NCBI RefSeq assembly: GCF_018327685.1
Contig: NZ_BNEL01000003.1
Location: 1,550,001-1,614,000 of the forward strand
Length of the DNA stretch: 64,000 nucleotides
Origin: Streptomyces sp. TS71-3
Lineage (GTDB): Bacteria > Actinomycetota > Actinomycetes > Streptomycetales > Streptomycetaceae
Reading direction: 5' to 3'
Below are positions 34,586-45,496 of this stretch, one piece after another (positions within the stretch are counted from its first letter, which is position 1; each line of letters starts with the position of its first letter). Below the pieces are notes generated by a model. It ran no database searches. It saw nothing but the letters and a program-made list of their open reading frames with translations, and had not been told where the DNA came from. A program made the position numbers and the translations under genes.

Positions 34586-34638
34586 ACATTTGCCTGTTCG
34601 GACAGGTAATCGCGATACCTGTCCGAACAGGCAAATGT
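34586..34638. promoter_or_regulatory. MarR-type double operator, 23-bp inverted arms
   Basis: Arms 34586-34608 and 34616-34638 are perfect complements around a 7-bp spacer (ATCGCGA). Each arm also holds its own small palindrome (CCTGTTCGGACAGG and CCTGTCCGAACAGG). It lies between the divergent OYE and MarR genes, 84 bp from the OYE start, and would suit two MarR dimers. Confidence 0.8.
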
Positions 34639-34781
34639 CGGTGACCCATTCCTGACAGGGGAAATGACCTGCGTCACAGGCCGCCGTTCGGCTCTTGTCC
34701 CCGGGCGTCCACGCTGGCCAGCGGATGTCTCGAGGCCGGGAGGTAGAGTTGACTGATCGGACAGGGGAGCGAGGAACCGCG

Positions 34782-35399
34782 ATGGTGCAGTCCACACCGG
34801 AGCCCCGGAAGGAGCGCTCGCAAGAGTTCTCAGGAGAGGCTCGGGAAGCCACCGTGCCCCTGCCGGCCGCGGCGAGCGGGGGGCCTGTCAGCCATGCGAT
34901 CTTCCGCCTGGCCCGGCTGCACCGCATGTTCGCGGGGCAGCTGCTGCGTCGCATCGGCCTGCATCCCGGCCAGGAGCTGGTCATGATGCACCTGTGGGAA
35001 CTCGGCCCTCAGAGGCAGGCCGACCTGGTACGGCTCATGGACTCCGACGCCGCCACCATGACCCGCAGCGTCCGGCGTCTGGAACAGGCCGGCTGTGTCT
35101 GCCGCCGCCCCTCACCCACCGACAAGCGCGCATCGCTCATCGAACCCACCGCTGCCAGCCATGCCCTGCGCCGCGAGGTCGAGCAGGTCTGGAGCCGGCT
35201 CGAAGACCTCGTGACGGCCGGCCTGTCCGCCGAGGAGCGCGAGACGGCCCTACTCACCCTGGGACGCCTGGAGCGGAATCTCCTACGGGCCACCGCCGAG
35301 CCCGCAGGCACTGGCGCAGACGTGGACACAGGCGCAGACGCAGAAGTGGACGCGGGCGCAGACACGGATGATGGAGGTCCGAGCGCGCTGCCCCGATGA
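34782..35399 (+). CDS. MarR-family transcriptional regulator
   Basis: 205 aa from ATG 34782, with GAGGAAC upstream. Winged-helix core at about residues 40-130: LLRRIGLHPGQELVMMHLWELG, ADLVRLMDSDAATMTRSVRRLEQAGCVCRRPSPTDKR (region 35020-35130). Cys residues at about 107-110 (GCVCRR) could be redox sensors. The C-terminus carries an acidic repeat tail (TGADVDTGADAEVDAGAD) not usual for MarR. It should repress itself and the divergent OYE gene. Confidence 0.9.
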   Translation: MVQSTPEPRKERSQEFSGEAREATVPLPAAASGGPVSHAIFRLARLHRMFAGQLLRRIGLHPGQELVMMHLWELGPQRQADLVRLMDSDAATMTRSVRRLEQAGCVCRRPSPTDKRASLIEPTAASHALRREVEQVWSRLEDLVTAGLSAEERETALLTLGRLERNLLRATAEPAGTGADVDTGADAEVDAGADTDDGGPSALPR

Positions 35400-36465
35400 G
35401 TTCCGGCCGGGTCCCGAGGTGCCGGTGACCGTCGTACACGCTGAACACGTAAGACGGCCCTACGCGTACGACGCCGCCCGGCACGAGACCCCAAGGTCGC
35501 CATCACCACCACGCCGAGTGACCACCGCTAGTTCAAGAAGAACGCTCCGGACTAGTACTGCAACGACACTCCGTGACGTGGTGCGCGTGGCGTCGTTGAC
35601 TTCTTCGTGGTGGAAGAGGTAGCTGACGGGTGGTCAGGGGCGTTCGATGACTTCGTGGCGCGGTTCGCAGGGCGCTTCGGGCGGGTGGAGCCGCGGCGGC
35701 GGATGGTGTCTTATCTGCGGGGACTGCTGAGTGAGGCGGAGCGCAAGAACGGCTGGACGCTGGCTGAGGCCGCCGGGGACACAGGTCCCCAGGGGATGCA
35801 GCGGCTGTTGAACCACTACTTGTGGGATGTGGATGCGCTGCGTGACGACGTCCGTGACGCGGTGGTGGAGCATATCGGGGATCCCGCGCGGGGGGTGCTG
35901 ATTCTTGACGAGACGGGATTTCTGAAGAAGGGGGTCCGGTCGGCGGGGGTGGGCCGGCAGTACTCGGGGACTGCCGGCCGGATCGAGAATTCCCAGATCG
36001 GGGTGTTCCTGGCCTATGGGTCCGACCGGGGGCGGGCGTTGATCGATAGGGATCTGTATCTGCCGAAGGACTGGGCATCGGATCGTGAGCGGTGCCGGGC
36101 GGCGGGTATCGGTGACGAGGTCGAGTTCGCCACCAAGCCGGACATGGGATTACGTATGCTGCAGCGTGCCGTGGATTCCGGCATCCCCTTCGGGTGGGTG
36201 ACCGCGGACGAGGTGTATGGCCAGACGAGCCGCCTGCGGCTGTGGCTGGAGGAACACGACATCCCTCATGTTCTCGCGGTCCCGAAATCGCAGATGGTCA
36301 TGACCATGGAATTCTTCGGCCAGGCCCGCGCGCACAAGCTGGTCAGTGAGCTTTCCGACGCCGCGTGGACGCTCCTGAGCTGCGGTGACGGTGCTCATGG
36401 CCCGCGTGAGTATGACTGGGCGGCGGCCCCGATCAGGCCCTGGCGGCGAGAAGGCTGGGACCACT

Positions 36466-37448
36466 GAGGTTTTCTCAGAGAAATGATCTTCGCGAAGCGT
36501 TGTGAACCGCTCGCCTCGGGGTGGATCGGACGAACTCATCCTGGTCGTGAGCAGACGTAAAGCCCCTGGTAGGACAGGTCTCACCACAAGAACTCGTCCG
36601 ACCCACCAGAGGCTTCACGTTGGTCACCTATGTTGCCACGCTCGATGTTTCGCGCCATGTCGTGGATCACCTTTCACGACTGCTGGCCGCCCACCGGCGA
36701 CGGTTGGGCACTCCGCGGGGGTCGCGGGCGCTGGGTCCGTTCCGTCAGGCCGTGCTGGTGCTGCGCTGGTTCCGCGAGCAGGCGTGCGTGCACTGTCTGG
36801 CCCGCGACGCCGGGGTCTCCCAGGCCACCGGCTACCGCTACCTCCACGAAGGCATCGACGCGCTGGCCGCCCAAGCCCCCGACTTGCACGACGTCCTGAA
36901 CCGCTGCCGGCGGGAAGGAATGACGCACGTGATTTTGGACGGCACACTCATCGAGTCCGACCGTCTCGCCGGCGTCCGCGACAACGGCAACGACCTGTGG
37001 TTCAGCCAGAAGCACAAGGCGTTCGGCGGCAACGTGCAGTTCCTGTCCTCCCCGAACGGCACCCCGCTGTGGGTCTCCGATGTCGAGCCCGGCTCCACCC
37101 CCGACATCACAGCGGCCCGTATCCACGTCCTGCCCGTTCTGTACAAGGCCGCCGCCGACGGTTTGCCGACTCTTGCCGACAAGGGTTACATCGGCGCCGG
37201 AATCGGCATCCACATCCCGGTGCGCCGCCCCCAGGGTAGATCTGAGCAAGCCCTCCACACCGATACCCGAACTACGAACACCCTGATCAGAGATCTGCGC
37301 GCCCTCGGCGAACGCGCAGCCGCCGAACTCAAGGAACGCTGGCGCGCGCTCAAGAAGGTCTCGCTCAGTCCCAGCCGGATCGGCGACATCGCCCGTGCCG
37401 CACTCGTCCTCAACGGAATCTTGAAATGATCTTCGTTGAGAAAACCTC
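36466..37448 (+). mobile_element. IS5-family (ISL2-like) element, 983 bp
   Basis: Ends carry imperfect inverted repeats beginning GAGGTTTTCTCA. The target ACT is duplicated at 36463-36465 and 37449-37451, matching the 3-bp ANT duplications known for the ISL2 group. It contains one transposase gene in the same direction as its host IS. Confidence 0.88.
36620..37429 (+). CDS. IS5-family transposase (DDE)
   Basis: 269 aa from a TTG at 36620. The N-terminal helix-turn-helix (CVHCLARDAGVSQATGYRYLHEGID) is followed by a DDE_Tnp_4 catalytic core: HVILDGTLIESDRL (first Asp), LPTLADKGYIGAGIGIHIPV (second Asp) and AAAELKERWRALKKV (Glu). The length is normal and the frame is unbroken, so the element may be active. 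Starts with TTG or a nearby GTG are both possible. Confidence 0.88.
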   Translation: MVTYVATLDVSRHVVDHLSRLLAAHRRRLGTPRGSRALGPFRQAVLVLRWFREQACVHCLARDAGVSQATGYRYLHEGIDALAAQAPDLHDVLNRCRREGMTHVILDGTLIESDRLAGVRDNGNDLWFSQKHKAFGGNVQFLSSPNGTPLWVSDVEPGSTPDITAARIHVLPVLYKAAADGLPTLADKGYIGAGIGIHIPVRRPQGRSEQALHTDTRTTNTLIRDLRALGERAAAELKERWRALKKVSLSPSRIGDIARAALVLNGILK

Positions 37449-37917
37449 ACTGGCTGCTGGCACGGCGCAGCCTCACGGATCCCACGGACATTGCCTACTA
37501 CATCTGCTTCTGTCTCGCTGGGACTTCGCTGGACGAGCTTGCCCGAGTCGCAGGATCGAGGTGGATGGTCGAGGAGTGCTTCCAGACCGCGAAGAACGAA
37601 ACGGGGCTCGATCACTACCAGGTCCGCGGTTACATCGCGTGGTACCGACACATAACCCTCTCCATGGCCGCCCTTGCCTTTCTCGCCATCCTGCGGGCAG
37701 AGGCAAAAAAGGGGATCCACATACCGGCAGCGACCAATCCCTCATACCCGTGACCATGAACGAGGCCCGGCGGATCTTCAATCGCATCTCTTCTCCTATC
37801 CGTCACAGCATCCAGCACCTGCTCGCCTGGTCTCTATGGCGGAGAAGAAGTCAAACCCGGTCCCGCATCAGCCACTACAAACGCAGAGGACATCACGGAG
37901 TGTCGTTGCAGTACTAG

Positions 37918-38426
37918 AGGTCCACTACCTCCGAACGGGTCGCGAGATCCGGCTCCAGGTGACCGTCCCCGCCGCAACGGCTCGGGAACTCGGCCGTCTG
38001 ACCCGGGAAGTGCTCGCGCCGCCCACGACGGCTGGTCAGGGATCTGACCAGCCATGTTCTGGGCGCCCCCGGCAGGACTCGAACCTGCGGCCAAGCGCTT
38101 AGAAGGCTCCTGCTCTGTTCCGACGCTTTCGCTCGTTCGGGTCTAGTGCTTGGTGGGTGGGCGTCAGCGATTTGAGGGTCGGCATGGTGATTCGCTCACG
38201 GCAGACATATTGAGCCCGGAAGGGACTGGAATGGCGCGGCGAAGCGAGTGAACCTAGAGCAGCTCACCGAAGATCGTCTGCGTGATCGGCGGAATATAGC
38301 ACGGGATCGCCGGTTACCCAAACCGGTGATTCTCCGGACTATTGGAGAGGTTCGGTCGCTGTGCGATTCACATGCGGTGCCAGGACTGCCGTACCTACCC
38401 CATGCCTCACCTCAAGGAGCTTGACC
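37918..38426. other. Intergenic DNA with tRNA fragment
   Basis: Apart from the tRNA 3' fragment (38064-38105) this stretch shows no gene. An AAGGAG at 38414 is the ribosome site of the next gene. Confidence 0.4.
38064..38105 (-). tRNA. 3' fragment of tRNA-Arg(UCU), probable att site
   Basis: On the minus strand the fragment reads from an anticodon loop CTTCTAA (anticodon TCT) through GCAGG-TTCGAGT-CCTGC (T-arm) to the acceptor strand CGGGGGC and discriminator G. No matching 5' half is present; the sequence that would form the anticodon 5' stem does not pair. This is what remains when an integrative element recombines inside a tRNA gene. Confidence 0.75.
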
Positions 38427-39131
38427 ATGGTTGCAGTTGTTGACGCCAAAACGACCCTTCTGGCCGATCGGCAGTGTTTTTCGATCCTGGACTGGGCCGC
38501 CGAACAGCCTCAGAGTGGCCTCGTACTGCGGGCTTTCCTGGCGTCCATCGCTCTCGCGGCGCTGCAGCCGAAGGAAGCCTTGGTGCTGCGCGTCCGAGAC
38601 GTGGAACTCACGGACGACGGCAGCGGTTGGCTGCTGATCCGCCCTCAGGGTCAAGAGCGCCGCGAGACGGATTCGGGGCGCGCGGGCGCCGAACGGCGTG
38701 TTCCCGCCTGCCGGGAACTGGTGGCGCTCCTGAAGGCGGAGATCACCCGGCGCGATCTCCGCCCCGATGACGCGATATTCGTTCTCGACGATGGGCGACC
38801 GCTGACCGCCCCGGTCTACCGGAAGATCTGGCGGCAAGCGCGGGCGGCGGTTCTGGAAGCGCACGAGGTCGACTCGTCGCTCGGCAGGAATATCTCGGCT
38901 CTGCGTGACGCGTGCATCGCGGCGTGGCTGAAGAACGGTGACCAGACCGCGGCGCACATCCTCACGGTTGCCGAGTGCCCTGGAATGAGCGCTCCTCGCC
39001 TTGCCGAACGCTTCGCGCACTGCCTTCGCAAGCCGACACGGGATGAAATCCCTTGGGACCGGCTCGAAGCTGCCCTCGCCCTTCCTGACCTGTCGAGTGA
39101 GCCGGCCCCGACCGCCGTGCGCCGTCCGTAG
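38427..39131 (+). CDS. Tyrosine recombinase-like protein with degenerate active site
   Basis: 234 aa from ATG 38427, behind AAGGAG. The fold of the integrase catalytic domain is recognisable (LRAFLASIALAALQPKEALVLRVRDVEL, YRKIWRQARAAVLEA), but the usual R-H-x-x-R and final Tyr motif is altered: the position of LRHxxA reads LRDACIAAWL and no GHSS...Y follows. It is therefore unlikely to cut DNA. It may be a regulator derived from an integrase or a decaying gene. Confidence 0.6.
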   Translation: MVAVVDAKTTLLADRQCFSILDWAAEQPQSGLVLRAFLASIALAALQPKEALVLRVRDVELTDDGSGWLLIRPQGQERRETDSGRAGAERRVPACRELVALLKAEITRRDLRPDDAIFVLDDGRPLTAPVYRKIWRQARAAVLEAHEVDSSLGRNISALRDACIAAWLKNGDQTAAHILTVAECPGMSAPRLAERFAHCLRKPTRDEIPWDRLEAALALPDLSSEPAPTAVRRP

Positions 39132-39254
39132 CGCTGTTCCGCGTTGCGGATCCTCCGCGATTCCCTTCCTGTCGCATGAAAAGGCAACGGGTGGGCGGAA
39201 CTGGATTTCCGCCCGCCCGGGCTCACCCCTCTCCTACCTCACAGAGAACCATCG

Positions 39255-39557
39255 ATGCCTGGACGATCTTTGCTTGCCGCTACCGCTTCCTCGGGCGCTG
39301 TATCCGCTGCCTTCCTGACCGTGAAGGACGCAGCCGACTATCTCGGCCTCTCACCCCACACGCTCTACGTCTGGCGCCACCGTCGCCAGGGACCCCCGAG
39401 CTTCCGTATGGGACCCCGCGGTCGCGTCATGTACCGGCTCGAAGCGCTCGACGCCTGGGTCCGCGAACAGGAGCAGGCCGACTCCTGCTCCAACCCGGCC
39501 CTCAACCCGCTCAACACCCCTCTGCAGGAGCGGTCCAGCCGCTTCCTCGGCGCGTGA
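39255..39557 (+). CDS. Excisionase-like HTH protein
   Basis: 100 aa. FLTVKDAADYLGLSPHTLYVWRHRRQGPPSFRMG (39315-39417) is a MerR-like winged helix of the HTH_17 type found in Xis proteins next to Streptomyces integrases. YRLEALDAWVREQE closes the domain. The first 15 residues are not conserved-looking, so the start may lie downstream. It precedes the integrase by about 50 bp, as in integrative elements. Confidence 0.75.
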   Translation: MPGRSLLAATASSGAVSAAFLTVKDAADYLGLSPHTLYVWRHRRQGPPSFRMGPRGRVMYRLEALDAWVREQEQADSCSNPALNPLNTPLQERSSRFLGA

Positions 39558-39610
39558 AGCCCCAAGCTCTGTAGAGCGTTGTCTCCATCCCCATCACCAA
39601 GGAGCTCCAC

Positions 39611-40311
39611 CTGGCCGGCTACATAGAAGACCGATGGTTGAAGAAGCGCCCCAACCCGAAGACCGGCAAACGTGACCGCACCGCCATGTACGGCAAGTGC
39701 ACCCGTTACCGCGTCAAGGGCATCCCCGGAGTCAAGGACCGTTCCTTCGACGCCCTCCAGGACGCCAAGACCTGGCTCGCCCAGGCTCAGACCGACGCTC
39801 GCCGAGGAGAGTTCGTCGATCCGCGCGATGGGGCCATCTCTCTCAAGGACTACATTGCCAACCACTGATGGCCCACCCAGAGGAGTTCGCGCCGGTACCG
39901 GTCACCCTGCCCTGGGACGACCCGACGCCCTCGGAGACGCCGGTGGAAGCCAAACACCGGCGGCCGAGGACCTACAGTCTCCTGGTGACGGGACGCGAAC
40001 GGAAGGCCGTCAACCGGAACTACTTCAACTCCTACGTGTGGAAGCCCGCTCTGGCTGCGGCGAGCGTGATCGCTCCGCTCGATGCGGGTAATACCGACGG
40101 TGCTCGCGTGTGGGAGCCGTCCCGTGAGCACGGCTTCCACGCTCTGCGCCACTTCTTCGCCTCCGAGGAACTGGAGGCCGGCGAATCGATCGTCTCGCTG
40201 GCCCGCTGGCTGGGGCACTCCGACCCCGGGTTCACGCTGCGGAAGTACTCCCACTTCCTGCCCCGGGCCGGTGCACGCGGCAGCGCCGCTATCGATGCGA
40301 TCTTCGCGTAG
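39611..40311 (+). pseudogene. Integrase, internally deleted
   Basis: The N-terminal part begins at CTG 39611 behind AAGGAG and reads GYIEDRWLKKRPNPKTGKRDRT..., the typical AICE-integrase start, to a stop at 39868 (SLKDYIANH). In a shifted frame the C-terminal part follows at once (39868-40311), with FHALRHFFASEELEAGESIVSLARWLGHSDPGFTLRKYSHFLP (region 40137-40263) carrying the His-x-x-Arg-like box and the catalytic Tyr. The SAM-like DNA-binding middle and the first catalytic Arg are missing. Deletion and frameshift make it non-functional. Confidence 0.8.
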
Positions 40312-40390
40312 CCGCAGCTGGCCGGCAGAGGCCGTGGAGCGTGGCCAGTAGCCCACTGCGGACCCAAAGTCCCAGAGAAGTCCCAGAGGC

Positions 40391-40445
40391 GCCGCCGCAC
40401 CCCTCCCTGACCCGCTAAGTGGCAGGTCAGCCGGGGTGCGGCGGC
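40391..40445. terminator. Strong hairpin terminator of the murA-like gene
   Basis: GCCGCCGCACCCC (40391-40403) pairs with GGGGTGCGGCGGC (40433-40445); TGACC/GGTCA pair inside. It lies between the integrase remnant and the convergent murA gene and can serve both. Confidence 0.8.
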
Positions 40446-40454
40446 ATTCGCACA

Positions 40455-41984
40455 TCAGATGTCCCGGAAGGTCTCGATCTGCGCGCCCACGGAGTTCAGC
40501 CGCTCCGCGAGGTCCTCGTAGCCGCGGTTGATGACGTACACGTTCCGCAGGACGGAGGTGCCCTCCGCGGCCATCATCGCCAGCAGGACGACCACGGCGG
40601 GGCGCAGTGCCGGCGGGCACATCATCTCGGCCGCGCGCCAGCGCGTCGGGCCCTCGACCAGCACCCGGTGCGGGTCGAGGAGCTGGAGGCGCCCGCCGAT
40701 GCGGTTGAGGTCGGTGAGGTAGATGGCCCGGTTGTCGTACACCCAGTCGTGGATCAGCGTCTTGCCCTGCGCCGACGCGGCGATGGCCGCGAAGAAGGGG
40801 ACGTTGTCGATGTTCAGGCCGGGGAACGGCATCGGGTGGATCTTGTCGATGGGGGCCTGGAGCTTGGACGGGCGGACGGTGAGGTCCACGAGGCGGGTCC
40901 GGCCGTTGTCCGCCACGTACTCCGCGGACATGTCGTGGTCGAGGCCCATCTCCTCCAGCACCGCGAGCTCGATCTCCAGGAACTCGATCGGCACCCGGCA
41001 GACGGTCAGCTCGGACTCGGTGACCACGGCGGCGGCCACCAGGCTCATCGCCTCCACCGGGTCCTCGGAGGGCGAGTAGTCCACGTCCACGTCGATGGTG
41101 GGCATGCCGTGCACGGTCAGCGTGGTGGTGCCGATGCCGTCGACCTGTACGCCGAGTGCCTCCAGGAAGAAGCAGAGGTCCTGGACCATGTAGTTGGAGG
41201 AGGCGTTGCGGATGACGGTCACGCCGTCGTGCCGGGCGGCGGCGAGCAGGGTGTTCTCGGTGACGGTGTCCCCGCGTTCGGTCAGCACGATGGGGCGTTC
41301 CGGGGTGACGTCCCGCTGCACGTCGGCGTGGTAGAGGCCTTCGGTCGCCGTGATCTCCAGGCCGAAGCGGCGCAGCGCGATCATGTGCGGCTCGATGGTG
41401 CGGGTGCCGAGGTCGCAGCCGCCCGCGTACGGCAGCCGGAAGCTGTCCATACGGTGCAGCAGCGGGCCGAGGAACATGATGATCGAGCGCGTGCGGCGTG
41501 CGGCCTCCGCGTCGATCGCGTCCATGTCCAGGTCGGCCGGCGGCACGATCTCCAGGTCCACGCCGTCGTTGATCCAGCGGGTGCGGACACCGACGGAGTT
41601 CAGCACCTCGAGCAGGCGGTAGACCTCTTCGATGCGGGCGACCCTGCGCAGCAGCGTCCTGCCCTTGTTGAGCAGGCTGGCGCAGAGCAGCGCCACGCAG
41701 GCGTTCTTGCTCGTCTTGACGTCGATGGAGCCGGAGAGACGGCGTCCGCCGACCACACGCAGGTGCATGGGACCTGCATAGCCGAGGGAGACGATCTCGC
41801 TGTCCAGGGCTTCTCCGATCCGGGCGATCATCTCAAGGCTGATGTTCTGGTTCCCGCGCTCAATACGATTGACTGCGCTCTGGCTGGTGCCGAGCGCTTC
41901 GGCCAGCTGCGTTTGTGTCCAGCCGCGATGCTGACGGGCGTCACGGATGAGCTTGCCGATACGTACGAGGTAGTCATCTGACAT
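40455..41984 (-). CDS. murA: UDP-GlcNAc 1-carboxyvinyltransferase (MurA-type) with N-terminal HTH
   Basis: 509 aa from ATG 41984. Residues about 8-65 are an XRE HTH (LIRDARQHRGWTQTQLAEALGTSQSAVNRIERG), fused to an EPSP-synthase/MurA fold. MurA residues: Lys-Asn in VKTSKNACVALL and the catalytic Cys in YAGGCDLGTRTIEPHM. The reaction adds enolpyruvate from PEP to UDP-GlcNAc, the first step to peptidoglycan. In Streptomyces this is the second MurA, as far as I recall SCO5998; the HTH suggests self-regulation or a DNA-bound form. A palindrome at 41996-42011 sits at the start. Whether it is catalytically active in vivo is open. Confidence 0.88.
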   Translation of the reverse strand: MSDDYLVRIGKLIRDARQHRGWTQTQLAEALGTSQSAVNRIERGNQNISLEMIARIGEALDSEIVSLGYAGPMHLRVVGGRRLSGSIDVKTSKNACVALLCASLLNKGRTLLRRVARIEEVYRLLEVLNSVGVRTRWINDGVDLEIVPPADLDMDAIDAEAARRTRSIIMFLGPLLHRMDSFRLPYAGGCDLGTRTIEPHMIALRRFGLEITATEGLYHADVQRDVTPERPIVLTERGDTVTENTLLAAARHDGVTVIRNASSNYMVQDLCFFLEALGVQVDGIGTTTLTVHGMPTIDVDVDYSPSEDPVEAMSLVAAAVVTESELTVCRVPIEFLEIELAVLEEMGLDHDMSAEYVADNGRTRLVDLTVRPSKLQAPIDKIHPMPFPGLNIDNVPFFAAIAASAQGKTLIHDWVYDNRAIYLTDLNRIGGRLQLLDPHRVLVEGPTRWRAAEMMCPPALRPAVVVLLAMMAAEGTSVLRNVYVINRGYEDLAERLNSVGAQIETFRDI

Positions 41985-41995
41985 GCGTGCAGGAT

Positions 41996-42011
41996 ATCTC
42001 AGATATGAGAT
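41996..42011. promoter_or_regulatory. Palindrome ATCTCA-GATA-TGAGAT at the murA-like start
   Basis: Perfect 6-bp arms with a 4-bp centre, 12 bp upstream of the ATG. The gene product carries its own XRE HTH, so autoregulation is a natural reading. Confidence 0.55.
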
Positions 42012-45353
<3,342 letters not shown>

Positions 45354-45388
45354 CGCGCGCCGTCACCGCATAAGGCACCCGCACGGCC

Positions 45389-45425
45389 GGACGGGCCGCA
45401 CCTCACGGAGAGGTGCGGCCCGTCC
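45389..45425. terminator. acnA terminator hairpin (16-bp arms)
   Basis: Arms 45389-45404 and 45410-45425, perfect complements with a 5-nt loop (ACGGA). Confidence 0.85.
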
Positions 45426-45454
45426 GCCGTCGTGAGGGAGACCGTCCTTCGGTT

Positions 45455-45495
45455 CCCCTGCGGGGGGCGTGGCCCAGCCACGGCCCCCGCAGGGG
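45455..45495. terminator. GH92 gene terminator hairpin (18-bp arms)
   Basis: Arms 45455-45472 and 45478-45495 with one mismatch. It directly follows the stop codon of the leftward mannosidase gene and faces the acnA hairpin. Confidence 0.8.
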
Positions 45496-45496
45496 C

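Larger units (their letters stand above)
35607..37753 (+). pseudogene. IS701-family transposase, split by insertion
   Basis: The N-terminal part (35607-36465) has the DDE fold with VLILDETGFLKKG (first Asp) and VTADEVYGQ (second Asp). The C-terminal part (37449-37753) has SLDELARVAGSRWMVEECFQTAKNETGLDHYQVR (catalytic Glu region). Joining them over one ACT gives an unbroken reading frame, GWDHWLLARRSL, so the gene was intact before the second IS entered. In its present form the product stops at TGA near 36468 and lacks the catalytic Glu. Confidence 0.92.
35556..37913 (+). mobile_element. IS701-family element, interrupted by a second IS
   Basis: Terminal inverted repeats start TACTGCAACGACACTCCGTG (35556-35575) and end at 37913 with its complement. 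Both ends are flanked by CTAG (35552-35555 and 37914-37917), the target duplication typical of IS701. Without the inserted 986 bp (element plus one duplicated ACT) the element is about 1.37 kb, a normal size for the family. Confidence 0.93.
38064..40311. mobile_element. Remnant of an integrative element (AICE-like)
   Basis: tRNA fragment, tyrosine-recombinase-like gene, excisionase-like gene and internally deleted integrase in a row. No replication (Rep) or transfer (TraB) gene is left, so the element cannot move by itself. It borders the conserved chromosome that begins with the murA-like gene. Confidence 0.6.

Noticed and set aside
32901..34655. 584-codon plus-strand frame over the OYE gene
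   Set aside because: Arg/Gly-rich translation without motifs; the minus strand encodes a canonical ene-reductase.
38064..38105. Complete tRNA gene
   Set aside because: Only the anticodon loop, T-arm and acceptor 3' strand are present; no 5' half can be folded.
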